DNA of 64,000 nucleotides from Sinorhizobium fredii (GCF_002944405.1 NZ_CP024309.1:372001-436000); one strand, 5' to 3'; shown: positions 45,294 to 57,079, counted from the first letter of the stretch. Program-made: numbers and translations. Notes: a model not told the origin generated them from the letters alone.

Positions 45294-47186
45294 TCATTTC
45301 TCCTCCATCCATTGGTCGAGGAATGCCTCGATCTTGAGCGCAAGGGCGACCCGGTCCTCTTCGACCGTCTTCAGATGCAGGTCCGGATTTTCCGGCGCTT
45401 CATAGAGTGAGGAGACGCCGGTGAAATTTGCGATTTTTCCCGCAAAAGCCTTCTCATAGAGCCCCTTCGGATCGCGGCGCGCGCACTCGTCGATCGGCGT
45501 GTCGACAAAGATCTCGATGAACTCGCCCTCTTCCATCAATTCGCGCGCCATGCGCCGCTCATCGCGGAATGGCGAGATGAATGAGACGAGAACGATCAGG
45601 CCGGCATCGGCCATAAGCTTCGCCACCTCCGCTACGCGGCGAATGTTCTCGACGCGATCCCCGTCGGTAAAGCCCAGATCCCGATTGAGCCCATGGCGCA
45701 CATTGTCGCCATCGAGCAGATAGGTGTGCTTGCCGCGGGCATGCAGGATTCGGTCGAGCGTATTGGCGATCGTCGACTTGCCGGAACCGGAAAGCCCGGT
45801 AAACCAGAGCACGGCAGGACGCTGGTTCTTCATTGCGCTGCGCGCGCTTTTGTTCACATCGAGCACATGCCAATGGACGTTGTCGGCGCGGCGGAGCGGG
45901 AAGTCGATCATGCCGGCGCCGACGGTTGCGTTTGTCACACGGTCGACGAAAATGAAGTTGCCTGTCGCCCTGTTGTCCTTGTAGGCGTCGAAGGCGATGG
46001 GTGACTGCGTCGAGATGTTGCAGACGCCGATCTCGTTCATCTGTAGCGATTTCGCGGCTTCGCGGACGAGGCTGTTGATGTTCACCTGATGCTTGAGCGT
46101 GGTCACCGTTGCGTTGACGCTGTCGGTTTCGGTCCTGAGGATGTAGCTCCGCCCCGGGAACATCGGACTTTCATCCAACCAGATCACATGCGCCTGGAAC
46201 TGGTCGGCCACGTACGGCTGCGCGGCAGCGGGGACCAGCATGTTGCCGCGCGAGACATCGACCTCGTCGGCAAGGACGAGTGTCACGGCCTCTCCCTCCC
46301 CTGCCGCCTCGCGGTTCCCGGCATAGGTCACGATCTCCTTGACTGTGGATCGCTGGCCGGATTTGGCAATGACCACTGGATCGCCGACGGAGATATGGCC
46401 CGACGCAACCTGACCCGCATAGCCGCGAAAGTCCGCGTTCGGCCGCATCACCAGTTGGACTGGAAACCGGAACGGCCGCTCCTTTGCGGGTGGGTCGAGA
46501 TCCACTGTTTCCAGGTATTCGAGGAGTGCGAGCCCCTTGTACCACGGCGTGTTCACCGAGGCCGAGATTACATTGTCGCCATAGCGCGCCGAGATCGGGA
46601 TCGGCTGGATGCTGGCAAAGCCGAGTTCCCTGGCAAAGGCCAGATAGTCGGTTGCGATCTCGTCGAAGACCTGCTGGCGGAACTCGACGAGATCGATCTT
46701 GTTGACCGCCAGCACGACGTGGCGGATGCCGAGCAGCGAGGCGATATAGGAATGGCGCCGGGTCTGCTGGAGAAGGCCCTGGCGGCTGTCGACGAGGATG
46801 ACGGCCAACTCGGCCGTCGAAGCGCCGGTTACCATGTTGCGGGTATATTCCTCGTGGCCGGGCGTGTCGGCGACGATGAATTTGCGTCTCGACGTGGCGA
46901 AATAGCGGTAGGCGACGTCGATGGTGATGCCCTGTTCGCGCTCCGCCTCAAGGCCGTCGAGAAGCAGCGCCAGGTCGATCTCATTGCCGTTCGCCGCCCC
47001 GACGCGTCGGAGATTGGCCAATTGATCCTCGAAGACCAGCTTTGCGTCGTAGAGCAAACGCCCGATCAGCGTCGACTTGCCGTCGTCGACGGAGCCGCAG
47101 GTGATGAACCGAAGGATCGATTTGTTGTCGTGCTCGGCCAGTTGCGCCTCAATGTCATGCGGCGGCATCGACGGCATATACGACAT
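45294..47186 (-). CDS. nodQ: NodQ, bifunctional ATP sulfurylase GTPase subunit / APS kinase
   Basis: 630 residues. Residues ~1-440 are a CysN-like GTPase ([36 protein letters not shown]). Residues ~440-630 are a CysC-like APS kinase ([35 protein letters not shown]). With NodP it makes PAPS, the sulfate donor for NodH. The start overlaps the nodP stop by 1 base. Last gene of the nodABCSUIJ-H-PQ series. Confidence 0.97.
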   Translation of the reverse strand: MSYMPSMPPHDIEAQLAEHDNKSILRFITCGSVDDGKSTLIGRLLYDAKLVFEDQLANLRRVGAANGNEIDLALLLDGLEAEREQGITIDVAYRYFATSRRKFIVADTPGHEEYTRNMVTGASTAELAVILVDSRQGLLQQTRRHSYIASLLGIRHVVLAVNKIDLVEFRQQVFDEIATDYLAFARELGFASIQPIPISARYGDNVISASVNTPWYKGLALLEYLETVDLDPPAKERPFRFPVQLVMRPNADFRGYAGQVASGHISVGDPVVIAKSGQRSTVKEIVTYAGNREAAGEGEAVTLVLADEVDVSRGNMLVPAAAQPYVADQFQAHVIWLDESPMFPGRSYILRTETDSVNATVTTLKHQVNINSLVREAAKSLQMNEIGVCNISTQSPIAFDAYKDNRATGNFIFVDRVTNATVGAGMIDFPLRRADNVHWHVLDVNKSARSAMKNQRPAVLWFTGLSGSGKSTIANTLDRILHARGKHTYLLDGDNVRHGLNRDLGFTDGDRVENIRRVAEVAKLMADAGLIVLVSFISPFRDERRMARELMEEGEFIEIFVDTPIDECARRDPKGLYEKAFAGKIANFTGVSSLYEAPENPDLHLKTVEEDRVALALKIEAFLDQWMEEK

Positions 47187-48085
47187 CAGAAGTACCCCTC
47201 GCGCTTCTTCTTTTCCATCGCCGCGACTTCGTCAGTGTCGATCAGGCGACTGTGCCGCTCCGACGTGCGCACCGTCATGATCTCCCGCACGATGTGCGGA
47301 ACCGTGGCAGCCTCGGAGTCGATCGCGCCGGTCAGTGGGTAACAACCGAGCGTACGGAAGCGGACCATCCGCTCCACGACCTCTTCGCCGGGTTCAAGCG
47401 GCATGCGGCTGTCGTCGACCATGATCAGCATGCCGCCGCGGCTCACCACCGGCCGGCGCGCCGCGAAGTAGAGCGGCACGATCGGGATATTCTCCTGATG
47501 GATGTATTGCCAGATATCGAACTCGGTCCAATTGGAGAGCGGGAACACCCGCATCGTCTCACCGGCACCGACGCGGGTGTTGTAGGTCTTCCACATCTCC
47601 GGCCGCTGGCGCTTCGGGTCCCAGCCGTGCTGGGCGTTGCGGATCGAGAACATGCGTTCCTTGGCCCGCGACTTCTCCTCGTCCCGCCGCGCTCCCGCCA
47701 AAGCCGCGTCGAAGCCGTATTTCTCGAGGGCCTGCCTCAGCGCCATAGTCTTCATGACGTGGGTGTGCAGGTTGGACCCATGCGTAAAGGGATTGATACC
47801 CTGCTCGACGCCGTCCTGGTTGACATGGACGAGAAGTTTGAAGTCGCGTTCTCGCGCCATCCTATCGCGAAACTCGATCATTTCCCGGAACTTCCACGTT
47901 GTGTCCACGTGCAGGAAGGGAAAGGGCGGCTTTGCCGGAAAGAACGCCTTCATCGCCAGATGCAGGAGAACGGACGAGTCCTTCCCGATCGAGTAAAGGA
48001 CAACCGGGTTCGAAAACGTCGCGACTACTTCTCGAAGGACATGAATGGCTTCGGCTTCAAGTCTCCGAAGGTTGGCAAGGGACAT
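47186..48085 (-). CDS. nodP: NodP, ATP sulfurylase small subunit
   Basis: 299 residues, CysD-like. The PP-loop [20 protein letters not shown] and [20 protein letters not shown] are conserved. It forms ATP sulfurylase with NodQ. It lies 5 bases after nodH, in the order nodH-nodP-nodQ known from R. tropici and Sinorhizobium BR816. Confidence 0.97.
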   Translation of the reverse strand: MSLANLRRLEAEAIHVLREVVATFSNPVVLYSIGKDSSVLLHLAMKAFFPAKPPFPFLHVDTTWKFREMIEFRDRMARERDFKLLVHVNQDGVEQGINPFTHGSNLHTHVMKTMALRQALEKYGFDAALAGARRDEEKSRAKERMFSIRNAQHGWDPKRQRPEMWKTYNTRVGAGETMRVFPLSNWTEFDIWQYIHQENIPIVPLYFAARRPVVSRGGMLIMVDDSRMPLEPGEEVVERMVRFRTLGCYPLTGAIDSEAATVPHIVREIMTVRTSERHSRLIDTDEVAAMEKKKREGYF

Positions 48086-48090
48086 GTCAC

Positions 48091-48852
48091 TTACCCCTCC
48101 GGCATCAATGCGTCGTCAAGCTCGAAGAATCTCGCGTAAGGTCCGCCTGCGAAATGACGCCGCAACTCTTCGAAATTTTCTACCGTGTCGTCCAGCGGCC
48201 GCTGTTCCAGGCGCTGAAGGGTACCACTGCCTGAAAGTTGCAACGCAGGAACGCCCAGAAATCGCCAGGCCGTTTCCAGGCATGCGGTAGGTTCACGCAG
48301 AAGTTTCTCGTACTCGATCTCAAGCAACCTGCTCGAAGCGAAGGAGTCCGCGACGCGAGCATGAAACTCATCAGCGGCCCTGAAGTAGTCCTCGCAGGAG
48401 GCGATCGACAAGTTGACGCGTGGCGGCGGAGCCGTATCGTCATCCGAACTGAATTTCAGCCATTGGCGGCTTTGCCTTGCCTGCACCAGCGAACGCAGCG
48501 ACTCCAAGGTGTTCCTGCGAGACAAAAGGATGACCTTGAGCCCTGGCCAACGCGCCAGCTCGTTGAAAAAGCTTGGACGTTCCTGAAACTGCGGTTCGTT
48601 GATCTTGCATCCAACATGCGTGACCTTCTTGTCGCTCCGCGTGGGAAATCGCAGATAAGCGAGTTCCAGAAGCTCGCGATCGCTGCGTAGCAGGCGATCC
48701 TTATCGGGCCAATTCGCGTCATACGTGTTAAGGAGCTCACCGTTGCTCAACACGTTCGCATGCTCATTCAGCAACTCTTCAAGGTAGTGCGTTCCAGTTC
48801 TCGGCATTCCAAGGATCGCAAATGGCTGAGGCGCCGGTGCGGTATGGGTCAT
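48091..48852 (-). CDS. nodH: NodH, Nod-factor sulfotransferase
   Basis: 253 residues. The 5'-phosphosulfate-binding loop [20 protein letters not shown] opens the protein and [20 protein letters not shown] forms the 3'-phosphate site. It transfers sulfate from PAPS to the reducing-end sugar of the lipochitooligosaccharide, a host-range determinant. About 175 bases separate it from the aldo-keto reductase gene upstream. Confidence 0.93.
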   Translation of the reverse strand: MTHTAPAPQPFAILGMPRTGTHYLEELLNEHANVLSNGELLNTYDANWPDKDRLLRSDRELLELAYLRFPTRSDKKVTHVGCKINEPQFQERPSFFNELARWPGLKVILLSRRNTLESLRSLVQARQSRQWLKFSSDDDTAPPPRVNLSIASCEDYFRAADEFHARVADSFASSRLLEIEYEKLLREPTACLETAWRFLGVPALQLSGSGTLQRLEQRPLDDTVENFEELRRHFAGGPYARFFELDDALMPEG

Positions 48853-49027
48853 TGCACGTGTTCCCGACTCAAATAGTTCATGAAAGTTTGGGTGGCGCCA
48901 GCACGACGAACTCGCCCACCCCGTTCCGCAGCGAGTCCAGTTTCACCCGCGTGACTTGTTGAGGATTGCTCAAAGACGGCCACAGAAACCCAATTTGGCG
49001 TGTGTTGCAGCAGGACGCCGCCTCGGC

Positions 49028-50080
49028 TCATGGCCCTGTCGTTCCATAGCGCTGATAGATCGATTGGATACCATCCAGGACTTCGCGTGACAGGTTGACT
49101 TCCAGGCTGGCGATGTTGTGCTGCAACTGCTGCACGGAGGTGGCCCCTATCAGGGTCGTTGCCACGAATGGCCGGCCTCTGACGAACGACAACGCACCGT
49201 GCACTGGATCGATGCCATGTTCACGGAAGAGCGACGTATATGCGAGCGCCGCGTGCTGAGCCCTCTCGTTGCTGTAGCGGAAGAACCGTCCGAACAAGTT
49301 CAGCCGCGAGCCAGTTGGCCGGTGGCCCCCCAGGTATTTCCCGGTCAGCGTGCCCATAGCGAGCGGCGAATAGGCGAGGAGCCCCACCTGTTCGCGCAGA
49401 GCCATCTCGGCGAGACCATATTCGAAATCCAGGTTGAGCAGATTGTAGGGATTCTGGGTGCTTATCACGCGCGCCAACCCTTGTGCTTCCGCGTGATGCA
49501 GGAAGCGCGCAAGGCCCCAAGCTGTCTCGTTGCAGAGCCCGATGTGACGGACGCGGCCGCTCTCGACGAGCGTGCTCAACGCTTCCAGCGTCTCCAGGAT
49601 CGGAACAGTATCGTCGTCCAGCTCGTACTGGTAGTCGAGCAGCTGGAAGACGTTGGTGCTACGATCTGGCCAATGCAGCTGGAAGAGATCGATATAATCC
49701 GTCTCAAGCCTTCGGAGACTGGCGTCCACGGCCTCGAACAGATTGGCGCGAGTGTAGCTGACCCGGCCGTCGCGCACATAAGGTAGGTTCGCTTTTCCTA
49801 CCCGAGCAGGCCCGACGGCTTTTGTTGCGAGCACAATGTCCTGCCTGCGGCCGGTCTTTCGTATCCAGCTGCCGATGTAACGCTCCGTCAGGCCATGCGT
49901 CTCCAGGCGGGGCGGCACGGGGTACATCTCTGCGCTATCGACAAAGTTTATGCCGGCATCGAGGGCCGCGTCCATCTGCGCGTGCGCCTCCGCTTCGTTA
50001 TTCTGCTCTCCCCAGCTCATTGTGCCCAGGCCAAGCACGCTTATCTTCAGACCGCTGCGGCCAAGTTCGCGAAGCTGCAT
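49028..50080 (-). CDS. aldo-keto reductase inside the nod operon
   Basis: 350 residues, of the E. coli Tas/YajO type: LGRSGLKISVLGLGTMSWGE, the catalytic Asp/Tyr in AGINFVDSAEMYPVPPRLET, Lys in IVLATKAVGP, and His in YIDLFQLHWPDR. Such enzymes reduce aldehydes or ketones with NADPH. It lies between nodJ (34 bases) and nodH on the same strand, where relatives normally have nothing. A role in Nod-factor decoration or precursor supply is possible but is inference. Confidence 0.88.
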   Translation of the reverse strand: MQLRELGRSGLKISVLGLGTMSWGEQNNEAEAHAQMDAALDAGINFVDSAEMYPVPPRLETHGLTERYIGSWIRKTGRRQDIVLATKAVGPARVGKANLPYVRDGRVSYTRANLFEAVDASLRRLETDYIDLFQLHWPDRSTNVFQLLDYQYELDDDTVPILETLEALSTLVESGRVRHIGLCNETAWGLARFLHHAEAQGLARVISTQNPYNLLNLDFEYGLAEMALREQVGLLAYSPLAMGTLTGKYLGGHRPTGSRLNLFGRFFRYSNERAQHAALAYTSLFREHGIDPVHGALSFVRGRPFVATTLIGATSVQQLQHNIASLEVNLSREVLDGIQSIYQRYGTTGP

Positions 50081-50114
50081 CGCGATTCTCCTTCTCGTGT
50101 GGTCGTGAGTAGCG

Positions 50115-50903
50115 TCAAGACATCAGGCGCCGACGAAACAGTGCCGCCGACAGAAAGAACGGCAAGATTGTGTAGAGGCAAAGCGCGCCCATATGCAGGC
50201 CTATGCTGCCCGCGGGGCGGCCAAGCATTGCCGGACGTATGAGGTCGATTGCATGCGATAGCGGCAAGAATTGCGCTACCTGCTGAAAGGTCTGGGGCAG
50301 CTGCGTGATCGGAAACACCGCGCCGCACAAGAACAGCATTGGTGTGAGGACGAGCGTCTGGTAGAAAATGAAGTAGTCGTAGCTGGGCGCAAGCGACGTG
50401 ACCACCATCGCCAGGCTCGCGAAGGCAAATCCAGTGAGCACGATGACCGGTAGCGCATAAAGGACGGACGGCCAGGTCGCATAGCCCAGCACGGTGGCGA
50501 CAATCATGATACCCGTACCGGCGAGAAACGCCTTGCTGGCTGCCCATGCCAACTCACCGAGAACGATGTCGCCGAGTGTCATTTGTGTGTAGAGGATCCC
50601 TTCCCAGGTTCGCTGGGCGTTCATCCGCGCAAAAGCCGCGTAAATCGTCTCGAATGTCGCAGCCGTCATCGCGCTTGTCGCCACCATGCCGCCTGCAAGG
50701 AACGCAACGTAAGACGTGCCGTCGACGCGACCTACAACAAGTCCGAGGCCAAGGCCGAGGCCGAACAGGTAGATCATAGGGTCGGCCAGGTTCCCGAGAA
50801 TTGACGCAAGTGCTACCTTCTTCCAGGCCAGATAGTTGCGTCGCCATACCGCGATCCAGTTCCAAGCGTTGGCGGGCAGAGCCGCGGCACAACCTTCACC
50901 CAT
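50115..50903 (-). CDS. nodJ: NodJ, ABC-2 type permease for Nod-factor export
   Basis: 262 residues with six hydrophobic segments. [21 protein letters not shown] stretches and [20 protein letters not shown], then [20 protein letters not shown] (the ABC-2 signature region) are typical. It pairs with NodI to export lipochitooligosaccharides. It follows nodI by 3 bases. Confidence 0.95.
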   Translation of the reverse strand: MGEGCAAALPANAWNWIAVWRRNYLAWKKVALASILGNLADPMIYLFGLGLGLGLVVGRVDGTSYVAFLAGGMVATSAMTAATFETIYAAFARMNAQRTWEGILYTQMTLGDIVLGELAWAASKAFLAGTGIMIVATVLGYATWPSVLYALPVIVLTGFAFASLAMVVTSLAPSYDYFIFYQTLVLTPMLFLCGAVFPITQLPQTFQQVAQFLPLSHAIDLIRPAMLGRPAGSIGLHMGALCLYTILPFFLSAALFRRRLMS

Positions 50904-50906
50904 AGC

Positions 50907-51821
50907 TCACTTCTCCATCTCTCGACCGGTCAGCCGCAAAAATACATCCTCGAGATTCGGCGGACGTTGCAGGACACGCAATCCTGCGCGCTCGCGCAGC
51001 CGCACTCGCACCTTTTCCGGATCGGGCGCGTAGCAAAAGAGTGTCTCGCCGCTGATTTCGATGCGATCGGAATATGGTCTAATCAGAGAGTCCAGTTCAT
51101 GCGGATTGCCGCCATAGATCTCGATGACCTCGCACCCGATCAGTTCGTCGATCAGCGCGTGCGGACGTCCTTCTGCGATGTTGCGACCTCTTTCGAGCAC
51201 GCAAAGCCGATCGCATAACCGCTCAGCCTCTTCCATGAAGTGGGTCGTCAGGATAATCGTCTTACCGCGGGCCAGCAGGAAACGCAGGCGCTCCCAGATG
51301 AGGTGGCGCGCGTGCGGATCGAGACCGGTGGTCGGCTCGTCCATGACAAGCAGCTGCGGGTCATTGATCAATGCACGTGCAAGCGTCAGGCGCCGCTTCA
51401 TGCCGCCCGAAAGTTCGGAGACTCGCGCATCCACCTTGCTTTCCAGGCGTGCGAACTCAAGAAGCGACGGCATGACCGCCTTGACCTTGCGTGTGTTCAT
51501 GCCGAAGTAGCGTCCGTAGACCAGCAGGTTCTCGCGTACGGTGAACTCAGGGTCGAGGTTGTCGAATTGGGGGACCACGCCGATGCCCCTTCGCGCCAAG
51601 CGAGCCCTTGCCGGCACCGGCACGCCGAGCACAGTAATCTTCCCCGCATCAGGCGCTGTCATGCCGAGGATCATACGCGCAATCGTGCTCTTGCCCGCGC
51701 CGTTCGGTCCAAGCAGCCCGAAGCATTCCCCCGGGGCAACACTGAACGACAGCTTGTCGACCACAACCTTGTCGCCATATGTCTTGCTCACGCCTGAAAG
51801 GTCGATTGAAAACATGGACAT
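50907..51821 (-). CDS. nodI: NodI, ABC ATPase for Nod-factor export
   Basis: 304 residues. Walker [20 protein letters not shown], signature [20 protein letters not shown] and Walker [18 protein letters not shown]. It energises NodJ. It starts 4 bases after nodU ends. Confidence 0.96.
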   Translation of the reverse strand: MSMFSIDLSGVSKTYGDKVVVDKLSFSVAPGECFGLLGPNGAGKSTIARMILGMTAPDAGKITVLGVPVPARARLARRGIGVVPQFDNLDPEFTVRENLLVYGRYFGMNTRKVKAVMPSLLEFARLESKVDARVSELSGGMKRRLTLARALINDPQLLVMDEPTTGLDPHARHLIWERLRFLLARGKTIILTTHFMEEAERLCDRLCVLERGRNIAEGRPHALIDELIGCEVIEIYGGNPHELDSLIRPYSDRIEISGETLFCYAPDPEKVRVRLRERAGLRVLQRPPNLEDVFLRLTGREMEK

Positions 51822-51825
51822 GCGC

Positions 51826-53538
51826 TCATCTTGCCGTGAGGGCGACGCCGTCGGCTGGCGCTTCTTGGGTTACCTGCGTTTTCGTATAGAGCAGGCCGTC
51901 GCACCATACGTGTTCAATGCGTCCCCATTCGCAGGCCGCGGCAGCATCCGGGAAGAAGCCCCGTCCATGGTAATTGGCACTCGTGTTGCAAAGCAGCGGA
52001 ATGCCCGTCAGCTTTTCATATTCGACGATGAGCTCGGCGACTTCATGTAGAGAGTGCCTGGATATGGTCTGCAATCGTGCCGATCCATCGAGATGGACAA
52101 CAGCCGGAATTTTGTCCTGCCATTCCAACCGCGTCTGATGATCGAACAACATATAGGGATCCGGAGTTCCAGGGCTGAATATATCCGGCGCCCGGTCCTC
52201 CAGGCATATCGGCGCCACGGGCCGGAAGTGTTCGCGAAATTTGACGTCGTTCAGAAAATCCTTCATTTCCGGCGAAGTCGCGGCTGCCAGAATGCTTCGG
52301 CCTCCCAGCGCTCGAGGCCCAAGCTCGGCGGCCCCGGAAAGGAAAACCACGGGCTTGTTGCTGGCGAGGATGGTGGCAAGTTCGGGCATGCCGCATAGCT
52401 GGGCCTCCCATCCCGGCGGCACACGCCCGATCTGCAGGGCCGGGCCGCTGTAGACCGACCATTCCAGGGGCACGAAACCTTGCTGCTCCACCATTGCGCA
52501 GCAAGCGGCGCCGATTGCCGAGCCGCTGTCATTCGGAAATGGCGGTACCCAGACGGCATCGAACAGGCCGGTCTCCCGTAGTGCACTGTTCCATTTGATA
52601 TTGAGACCGCAGCCCCCGGCTATACACAAGTTCTGAGGTCCCGGAAACGAATGGCGCCGCACAGCATTTGTCATTTCCTGGACAAGGAGACGCTCAAGGA
52701 AGAGATGAAACGACGCAAGCACGTCTTCCGGTGCCTTCGTCTCCAAACGCACCACGCTGGCTTCGAAGAAACCATGCACAGCTGCGAGCGAGGACTCGGC
52801 GTCCGTGATGTTGGCGCGGTAGCGGCGGGCAAGTGCCGTATCGGCCGCAAAGTGCTCCTCGTAAAGCTCCTGAAATACCGCGACGATATCTTCGTCAACC
52901 GAGCCGAGCGCGATATAGGCCATCAGCTTGCCAGCCACCCCTAGGTCCCAACCTCCCCGGCTCGCCTTCCTATAGGGTCCGAAATAATGGCCCGCCGCGG
53001 CGTAGGCCTGGCCTATCACCGGGAACAGGCTTTCGAGAAACCGTGCGCCTCGGCCGTCCACATGATAGAGGCGCGGAAAGATGCAGCCGTCCCAAACGAG
53101 GCAGAATGCGGGTTGTCCGGTGTTGGCGAAGGGGCTGGTGCAGTATGCGGAGGCCACGTGGGCCGTAACATGAGGATAGCTCTTGTAAGGAAATACCCGG
53201 TCGTCGAGAATGAGCCCGGAGCCGTCGAGGGATTCGAGAAGGCCATCGGCATGGCGTTCGACATAAGGTGCCCCTTTTAGAGTTAAGGGTGCCACTCCAC
53301 TGAGGACCTGGAACTGTGACTCGTCCTCCCCATCCCAGCCGTCGATAACGAATTGATCGATATCGCGCGGATTGAGACCGTGTTGCGCCAAAGCGGCGAC
53401 AACTGCGTCGAGATTGTCGACGGTTTGATATCGCGGATTGTTGTCCCGCTTCTCCTGCTCAATGCAGAAGACGAGCCGTCCGTCCTCGACAAGCGCAATC
53501 GCCCCGTCATGGGTCAGCTTGATACCACAGATGCGCAT
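51826..53538 (-). CDS. nodU: NodU, Nod-factor carbamoyltransferase
   Basis: 570 residues of the NodU/CmcH family: [40 protein letters not shown], and [20 protein letters not shown], then [12 protein letters not shown]. It transfers carbamoyl from carbamoyl phosphate to the non-reducing sugar of the Nod factor. It lies 35 bases after nodS. Confidence 0.97.
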   Translation of the reverse strand: MRICGIKLTHDGAIALVEDGRLVFCIEQEKRDNNPRYQTVDNLDAVVAALAQHGLNPRDIDQFVIDGWDGEDESQFQVLSGVAPLTLKGAPYVERHADGLLESLDGSGLILDDRVFPYKSYPHVTAHVASAYCTSPFANTGQPAFCLVWDGCIFPRLYHVDGRGARFLESLFPVIGQAYAAAGHYFGPYRKASRGGWDLGVAGKLMAYIALGSVDEDIVAVFQELYEEHFAADTALARRYRANITDAESSLAAVHGFFEASVVRLETKAPEDVLASFHLFLERLLVQEMTNAVRRHSFPGPQNLCIAGGCGLNIKWNSALRETGLFDAVWVPPFPNDSGSAIGAACCAMVEQQGFVPLEWSVYSGPALQIGRVPPGWEAQLCGMPELATILASNKPVVFLSGAAELGPRALGGRSILAAATSPEMKDFLNDVKFREHFRPVAPICLEDRAPDIFSPGTPDPYMLFDHQTRLEWQDKIPAVVHLDGSARLQTISRHSLHEVAELIVEYEKLTGIPLLCNTSANYHGRGFFPDAAAACEWGRIEHVWCDGLLYTKTQVTQEAPADGVALTAR

Positions 53539-53573
53539 AGTGTCTCCATGTCTAAAGTCGACGGTTCAGTTCG

Positions 53574-54191
53574 TCAGGAAGCAGAAACCGGATTGCGGAA
53601 GCGGGCGATCAAGCAGTCTTCGTTGACCGACTCGCCCCGGCACTCGAGCCGTTCTACCTCGAACAAAGTTTCGTTCAGCATGCCGATGACCGTCTCAGCA
53701 CCAGCAACGTGGCCCCAGCGACGGCAATTGGCGTCGCGCGCCGATCCGAAAACCAGATGTCCTCCTGGCGCAAGCATCCGCACCAGATTGCGGACGGCGG
53801 CCCGCATCTCGGCTATTCCTCCAACGTAGTAGAGCACTTCCGCCACAACGATCAGATCGAACCGCTCATCAGGTGAAAACTGTTGAACATCAGAGACTAT
53901 CCAGCTGATGTGCGGCGGCTCATTCATCCGTCGGCGCGCTCTTTCTATAGCTTGAGGCACAACATCGATCACGGTGAGGCGTTGGCAGTGAGGTGCTAGC
54001 TGCACCGTGAAGGCGCCGGCGGCGCACCCCACTTCGAGCGCATTTAAGATAGATCCCTGGGCAAGCGACAGGCGGAGCATTTGCGTGTGACGCTCACGCT
54101 CGAATGGATTGGCATCGAGTCCCCACGGATCCTCTGCCGCCAGTTCATGATTCAGCAATTGATAATTATCGATCTGTGTCAACTCGATCAC
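53574..54191 (-). CDS. nodS: NodS, SAM-dependent N-methyltransferase
   Basis: 205 residues. NALEVGCAAGAFTVQLAPHC is SAM motif I and LTVIDVVPQAIERARRRM motif II. It N-methylates the deacetylated terminal glucosamine before NodA acts. Located between nodC and nodU as in NGR234, R. tropici and Azorhizobium. Confidence 0.96.
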   Translation of the reverse strand: MIELTQIDNYQLLNHELAAEDPWGLDANPFERERHTQMLRLSLAQGSILNALEVGCAAGAFTVQLAPHCQRLTVIDVVPQAIERARRRMNEPPHISWIVSDVQQFSPDERFDLIVVAEVLYYVGGIAEMRAAVRNLVRMLAPGGHLVFGSARDANCRRWGHVAGAETVIGMLNETLFEVERLECRGESVNEDCLIARFRNPVSAS

Positions 54192-54207
54192 CTCGGGTGT
54201 GTAGCTC

Positions 54208-55566
54208 TTACTCGTCGCTGCAAATGCATTCAGACGTCACTAGCCTCGAAGAGTCGCGCGCAAGGTTGAGCCTTCGAAGCGGTGTCATATGTCCCGAACA
54301 TTCTGTAGCGCGACATTCAGTCGTCGGACGTTGGACGGGGGCCTGTTCCGCCGCTTTCTTCGACGAGCTGCCAGCAGAGCTGCGCGACAGCCAGTCGCTA
54401 TTGCTCAGTGTGCACAACGCGTAGGCCTTCAAGGGCAGCAACAGAAAAATGTTGATGAATGTGTGCAGAGAAAAGCCCAGGAATCGGAGTTGGCGGGCCC
54501 GAAACGCTACAACGGTGCAGCGAACCATCGTCATGGCCACAATCATCAGGGCTGTCCACCAAGGCACGGTGCCTGTCAGTGCGAGCTGTGCGAGCCCCGT
54601 CAGCACTGATAGCGCCAGAAGCAGTGGCCCGAGATTCTGTCCGACCACGTCCAGCGTCAAAAAGCGATTGAGGCCGGGCAGCAGGCGCAGCCCAAGCAAC
54701 GTATCCCGGAACGTGCTGCGTGCCCAGCGCAGTTGTTGGCGCAGATACGGCCCTAGTTTGTTCGGAACGACTGTAGCTGCGATTGCGCTCGGCACGTACT
54801 CGGTTCGAAAGCCTGCCTTTAACATCAGAATGGTGAGATGCCGATCCTCACCGAAGTCGCTCGGCTTGCCCCGGAAATATTGTGACTCGTACTGGTCCAA
54901 CAGCATAACGAGCGCAGAGCGGCGATACATGGCACATGGGCCGCAGCAGCACATAACGGCACCGAAGCGAGCCTGTGCCGCACGCTCCTCGTTGCAAGCC
55001 AGCCAGTACTCCATATCGATCAAACGGGTCAGCCAACTGTCGCTGCGGTTGCTGGCCGTCAACTGTCCCATGGCCGCACCGACGGCCGGATCCTGCATCT
55101 TGGGTACGAGCTTCGTGATGACATCGGACGCGAGTATCGTGTCAGAGTCGACGTTTAACACCAGATCGCCATGAGAGCGGCGTATCGCGGCGATCTGTGC
55201 CTTGCGCTTTCCGACATTCTGAGGAAGCAGAATGATATCGAACCTGGGGTCGCGCGCGAAGGTCTCGTGCACGGGTCGCAAGGCGTCGCGATTGCCAGAA
55301 CCGTCATCCACGACATAGACGCGCATTTCCCCGGCGTATTGCTGATCTGCAATGGAAGCCAGGCACTGCGAAAGCGTGTCCGGGTCTTCGTTGAAGCAGG
55401 GTACGATGACGTCCACGCTCGGCAGCCCGTCGAAGCCGACCGGGCGCTCAGACGCCGATGAATCGAATGCCGGCTGAGAGTAAACGGCCTGCATGCTTTT
55501 ATAAGCAGTCGAAAGCAGCGCATAAAGCGAGATGGCGACGGTACTGGTTGTATCAAGAAAATTCAT
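54208..55566 (-). CDS. nodC: NodC, chitin-oligosaccharide synthase
   Basis: 452 residues. An N-terminal membrane segment, GT2 motifs VIVPCFNEDPDTLSQCLAS, VLNVDSDTILASDVITKL, and the processive QQLRWARSTF (QxxRW), then three or so C-terminal membrane helices. It polymerises GlcNAc to the chitin backbone. It starts 12 bases after nodB ends. The last ~60 residues (after the membrane helices) are a hydrophilic tail. Confidence 0.97.
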   Translation of the reverse strand: MNFLDTTSTVAISLYALLSTAYKSMQAVYSQPAFDSSASERPVGFDGLPSVDVIVPCFNEDPDTLSQCLASIADQQYAGEMRVYVVDDGSGNRDALRPVHETFARDPRFDIILLPQNVGKRKAQIAAIRRSHGDLVLNVDSDTILASDVITKLVPKMQDPAVGAAMGQLTASNRSDSWLTRLIDMEYWLACNEERAAQARFGAVMCCCGPCAMYRRSALVMLLDQYESQYFRGKPSDFGEDRHLTILMLKAGFRTEYVPSAIAATVVPNKLGPYLRQQLRWARSTFRDTLLGLRLLPGLNRFLTLDVVGQNLGPLLLALSVLTGLAQLALTGTVPWWTALMIVAMTMVRCTVVAFRARQLRFLGFSLHTFINIFLLLPLKAYALCTLSNSDWLSRSSAGSSSKKAAEQAPVQRPTTECRATECSGHMTPLRRLNLARDSSRLVTSECICSDE

Positions 55567-55578
55567 GGGATCTCTTCT

Positions 55579-56238
55579 TCAGTGATCTTGAGGAAGCGAG
55601 CGGATTACAAAACCGCGGCCATGCAAGGCCGGAATCAGTCTGGATAGCGCCAAGATGGTCTGCTCGCGCAGATTGCGGCCAGTGCCGGGCTGCATTTCGT
55701 TGGGAGGACATCCGTCGTGCAAGAGCACAATTGCGCCCGGCCGGACAGAGTCGAGCACTGCATCGACAATGGCGTCGACGCCAGGGCGGGACCAGTCTCG
55801 AGGATCTACCGACCAGTGGACCCCGGTCAGCCCAGCCTTCGCCGACGCCGTCAGCACTTCTTCGCTCCAGATGCCATACGGAGCACGGATGTGCCGTAGC
55901 GAGGCGTGAGGGGACGACGCCTTGATGGCCCTGTTCGCCTCGAGTATTTCACGCTCTACTTCGCCTGGTCCGCATTTGGACAGGTCCGGATGTGTCATCG
56001 TGTGGTTAGCGACCTCGTGCCCTTCCGCTACCATTCGCTGGACGAGGCTCGACTGGTCGGCCGCGAACTGGCCAATGACGAAGAATGTTGCCGGAACCCG
56101 GTGTTCCGCCAGCAAATCGAGGATTGCCGGCGTGCAAAATGGGTGAGGACCGTCGTCGAACGTCAAGTAAACGCTGCGCTCAGCGATAGCGTCAGTGCAC
56201 CCGCTGCGCACTTCAGACAAACAATCGGGGTGTGTCAT
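55579..56238 (-). CDS. nodB: NodB, chitooligosaccharide deacetylase
   Basis: 219 residues. Polysaccharide-deacetylase motifs [20 protein letters not shown] and [18 protein letters not shown] (His-x3-His metal site), and [12 protein letters not shown]. It removes the acetyl group from the non-reducing end. Its start overlaps the end of nodA by 4 bases. Confidence 0.97.
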   Translation of the reverse strand: MTHPDCLSEVRSGCTDAIAERSVYLTFDDGPHPFCTPAILDLLAEHRVPATFFVIGQFAADQSSLVQRMVAEGHEVANHTMTHPDLSKCGPGEVEREILEANRAIKASSPHASLRHIRAPYGIWSEEVLTASAKAGLTGVHWSVDPRDWSRPGVDAIVDAVLDSVRPGAIVLLHDGCPPNEMQPGTGRNLREQTILALSRLIPALHGRGFVIRSLPQDH

Positions 56239-56825
56239 AGCTCTGGTCCGTTTCGATCGATGATCGAGCCGGTTGGCCAGTCGGAGATCGATCGTTTAAC
56301 CGGCAGAACGATGACAAGTGGGTCATCGATGCGTATGGGCGGTTTGTCGAGACGCGCCTCTGGCAGGGTGAACCGCACCTGAACCCCAGACATGACGGTC
56401 AACAGACCGTACCGGGCGAATCTCTCAACATGTTTGCGCAGCGCGTGCCGAACTGTGCCGAAAGCGAAGGGAACGCCAAGCTCCTGCAGTACTGGAAGCA
56501 TGACATGGATCGAATGCGCGATCCCGAGTCCCTCGAGGTCTGGACGTACCCCGTACAATCCCAGTTCAGCCACGAGTTGGTCGACGTCGCCAACCTTGAT
56601 GAAACGGCGCAGCAAGCCCATGTGGGCAGCAACTCCCCCGGAATCATAGGCGATTGCCCGAAGCTCAGGCCTTGCTCCGGCCCAACTTCGACTACCCTCG
56701 AAGGGTTTTGCATTGAACTCGCCGGTCGGCCCATAGGTCTTTCGAAAGAACTCGCAGAGCTCTACATGGTCGGAGAGTTGCAACTCGTTTTCCCAGCATA
56801 GACGCCATTGCACCTCAGAGCGCAT
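56235..56825 (-). CDS. nodA: NodA, N-acyltransferase (copy of the nodABC operon)
   Basis: 196 residues beginning [20 protein letters not shown]; full NodA pattern including [20 protein letters not shown] and [27 protein letters not shown] precedes the ATG. It attaches the fatty acyl chain to the deacetylated chitin oligomer. A nod box lies about 255 bases upstream. A second nodA at 59393 is clearly similar but differs at scattered positions. Confidence 0.97.
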   Translation of the reverse strand: MRSEVQWRLCWENELQLSDHVELCEFFRKTYGPTGEFNAKPFEGSRSWAGARPELRAIAYDSGGVAAHMGLLRRFIKVGDVDQLVAELGLYGVRPDLEGLGIAHSIHVMLPVLQELGVPFAFGTVRHALRKHVERFARYGLLTVMSGVQVRFTLPEARLDKPPIRIDDPLVIVLPVKRSISDWPTGSIIDRNGPEL

Positions 56826-57079
56826 GCAAAGACCTCCTCATTTTGCTGCTGCTAGCGCCCGATCACACGATCGAAGCTGCGAGCGATAGTTGAATCGTCA
56901 GAGGCTGTCGTCAGCGATCGCAATGACCTGTAACTGGAACGCTCAAGCCTTTCGTAACACCCTTCCGGAACTGCTGGGCTGCCTCACCACTTCCGGTCCT
57001 TCCTGCGCCACTCGCAAATGTGCCGTCGATGGAACTTGATTTCCGTCAAGTGATGGCCTTCTAATGGAGCAGGCGGATA

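Noticed and set aside
46089..47342. 417-codon plus-strand frame opposite nodQ
   Set aside because: Antisense shadow of nodQ, with His/Asp-rich composition typical of reversed GC-rich genes.
48849..49031. 60-codon minus-strand frame between the aldo-keto reductase and nodH
   Set aside because: No ribosome site or recognised content; it only fills the gap and overlaps the nodH start by chance.
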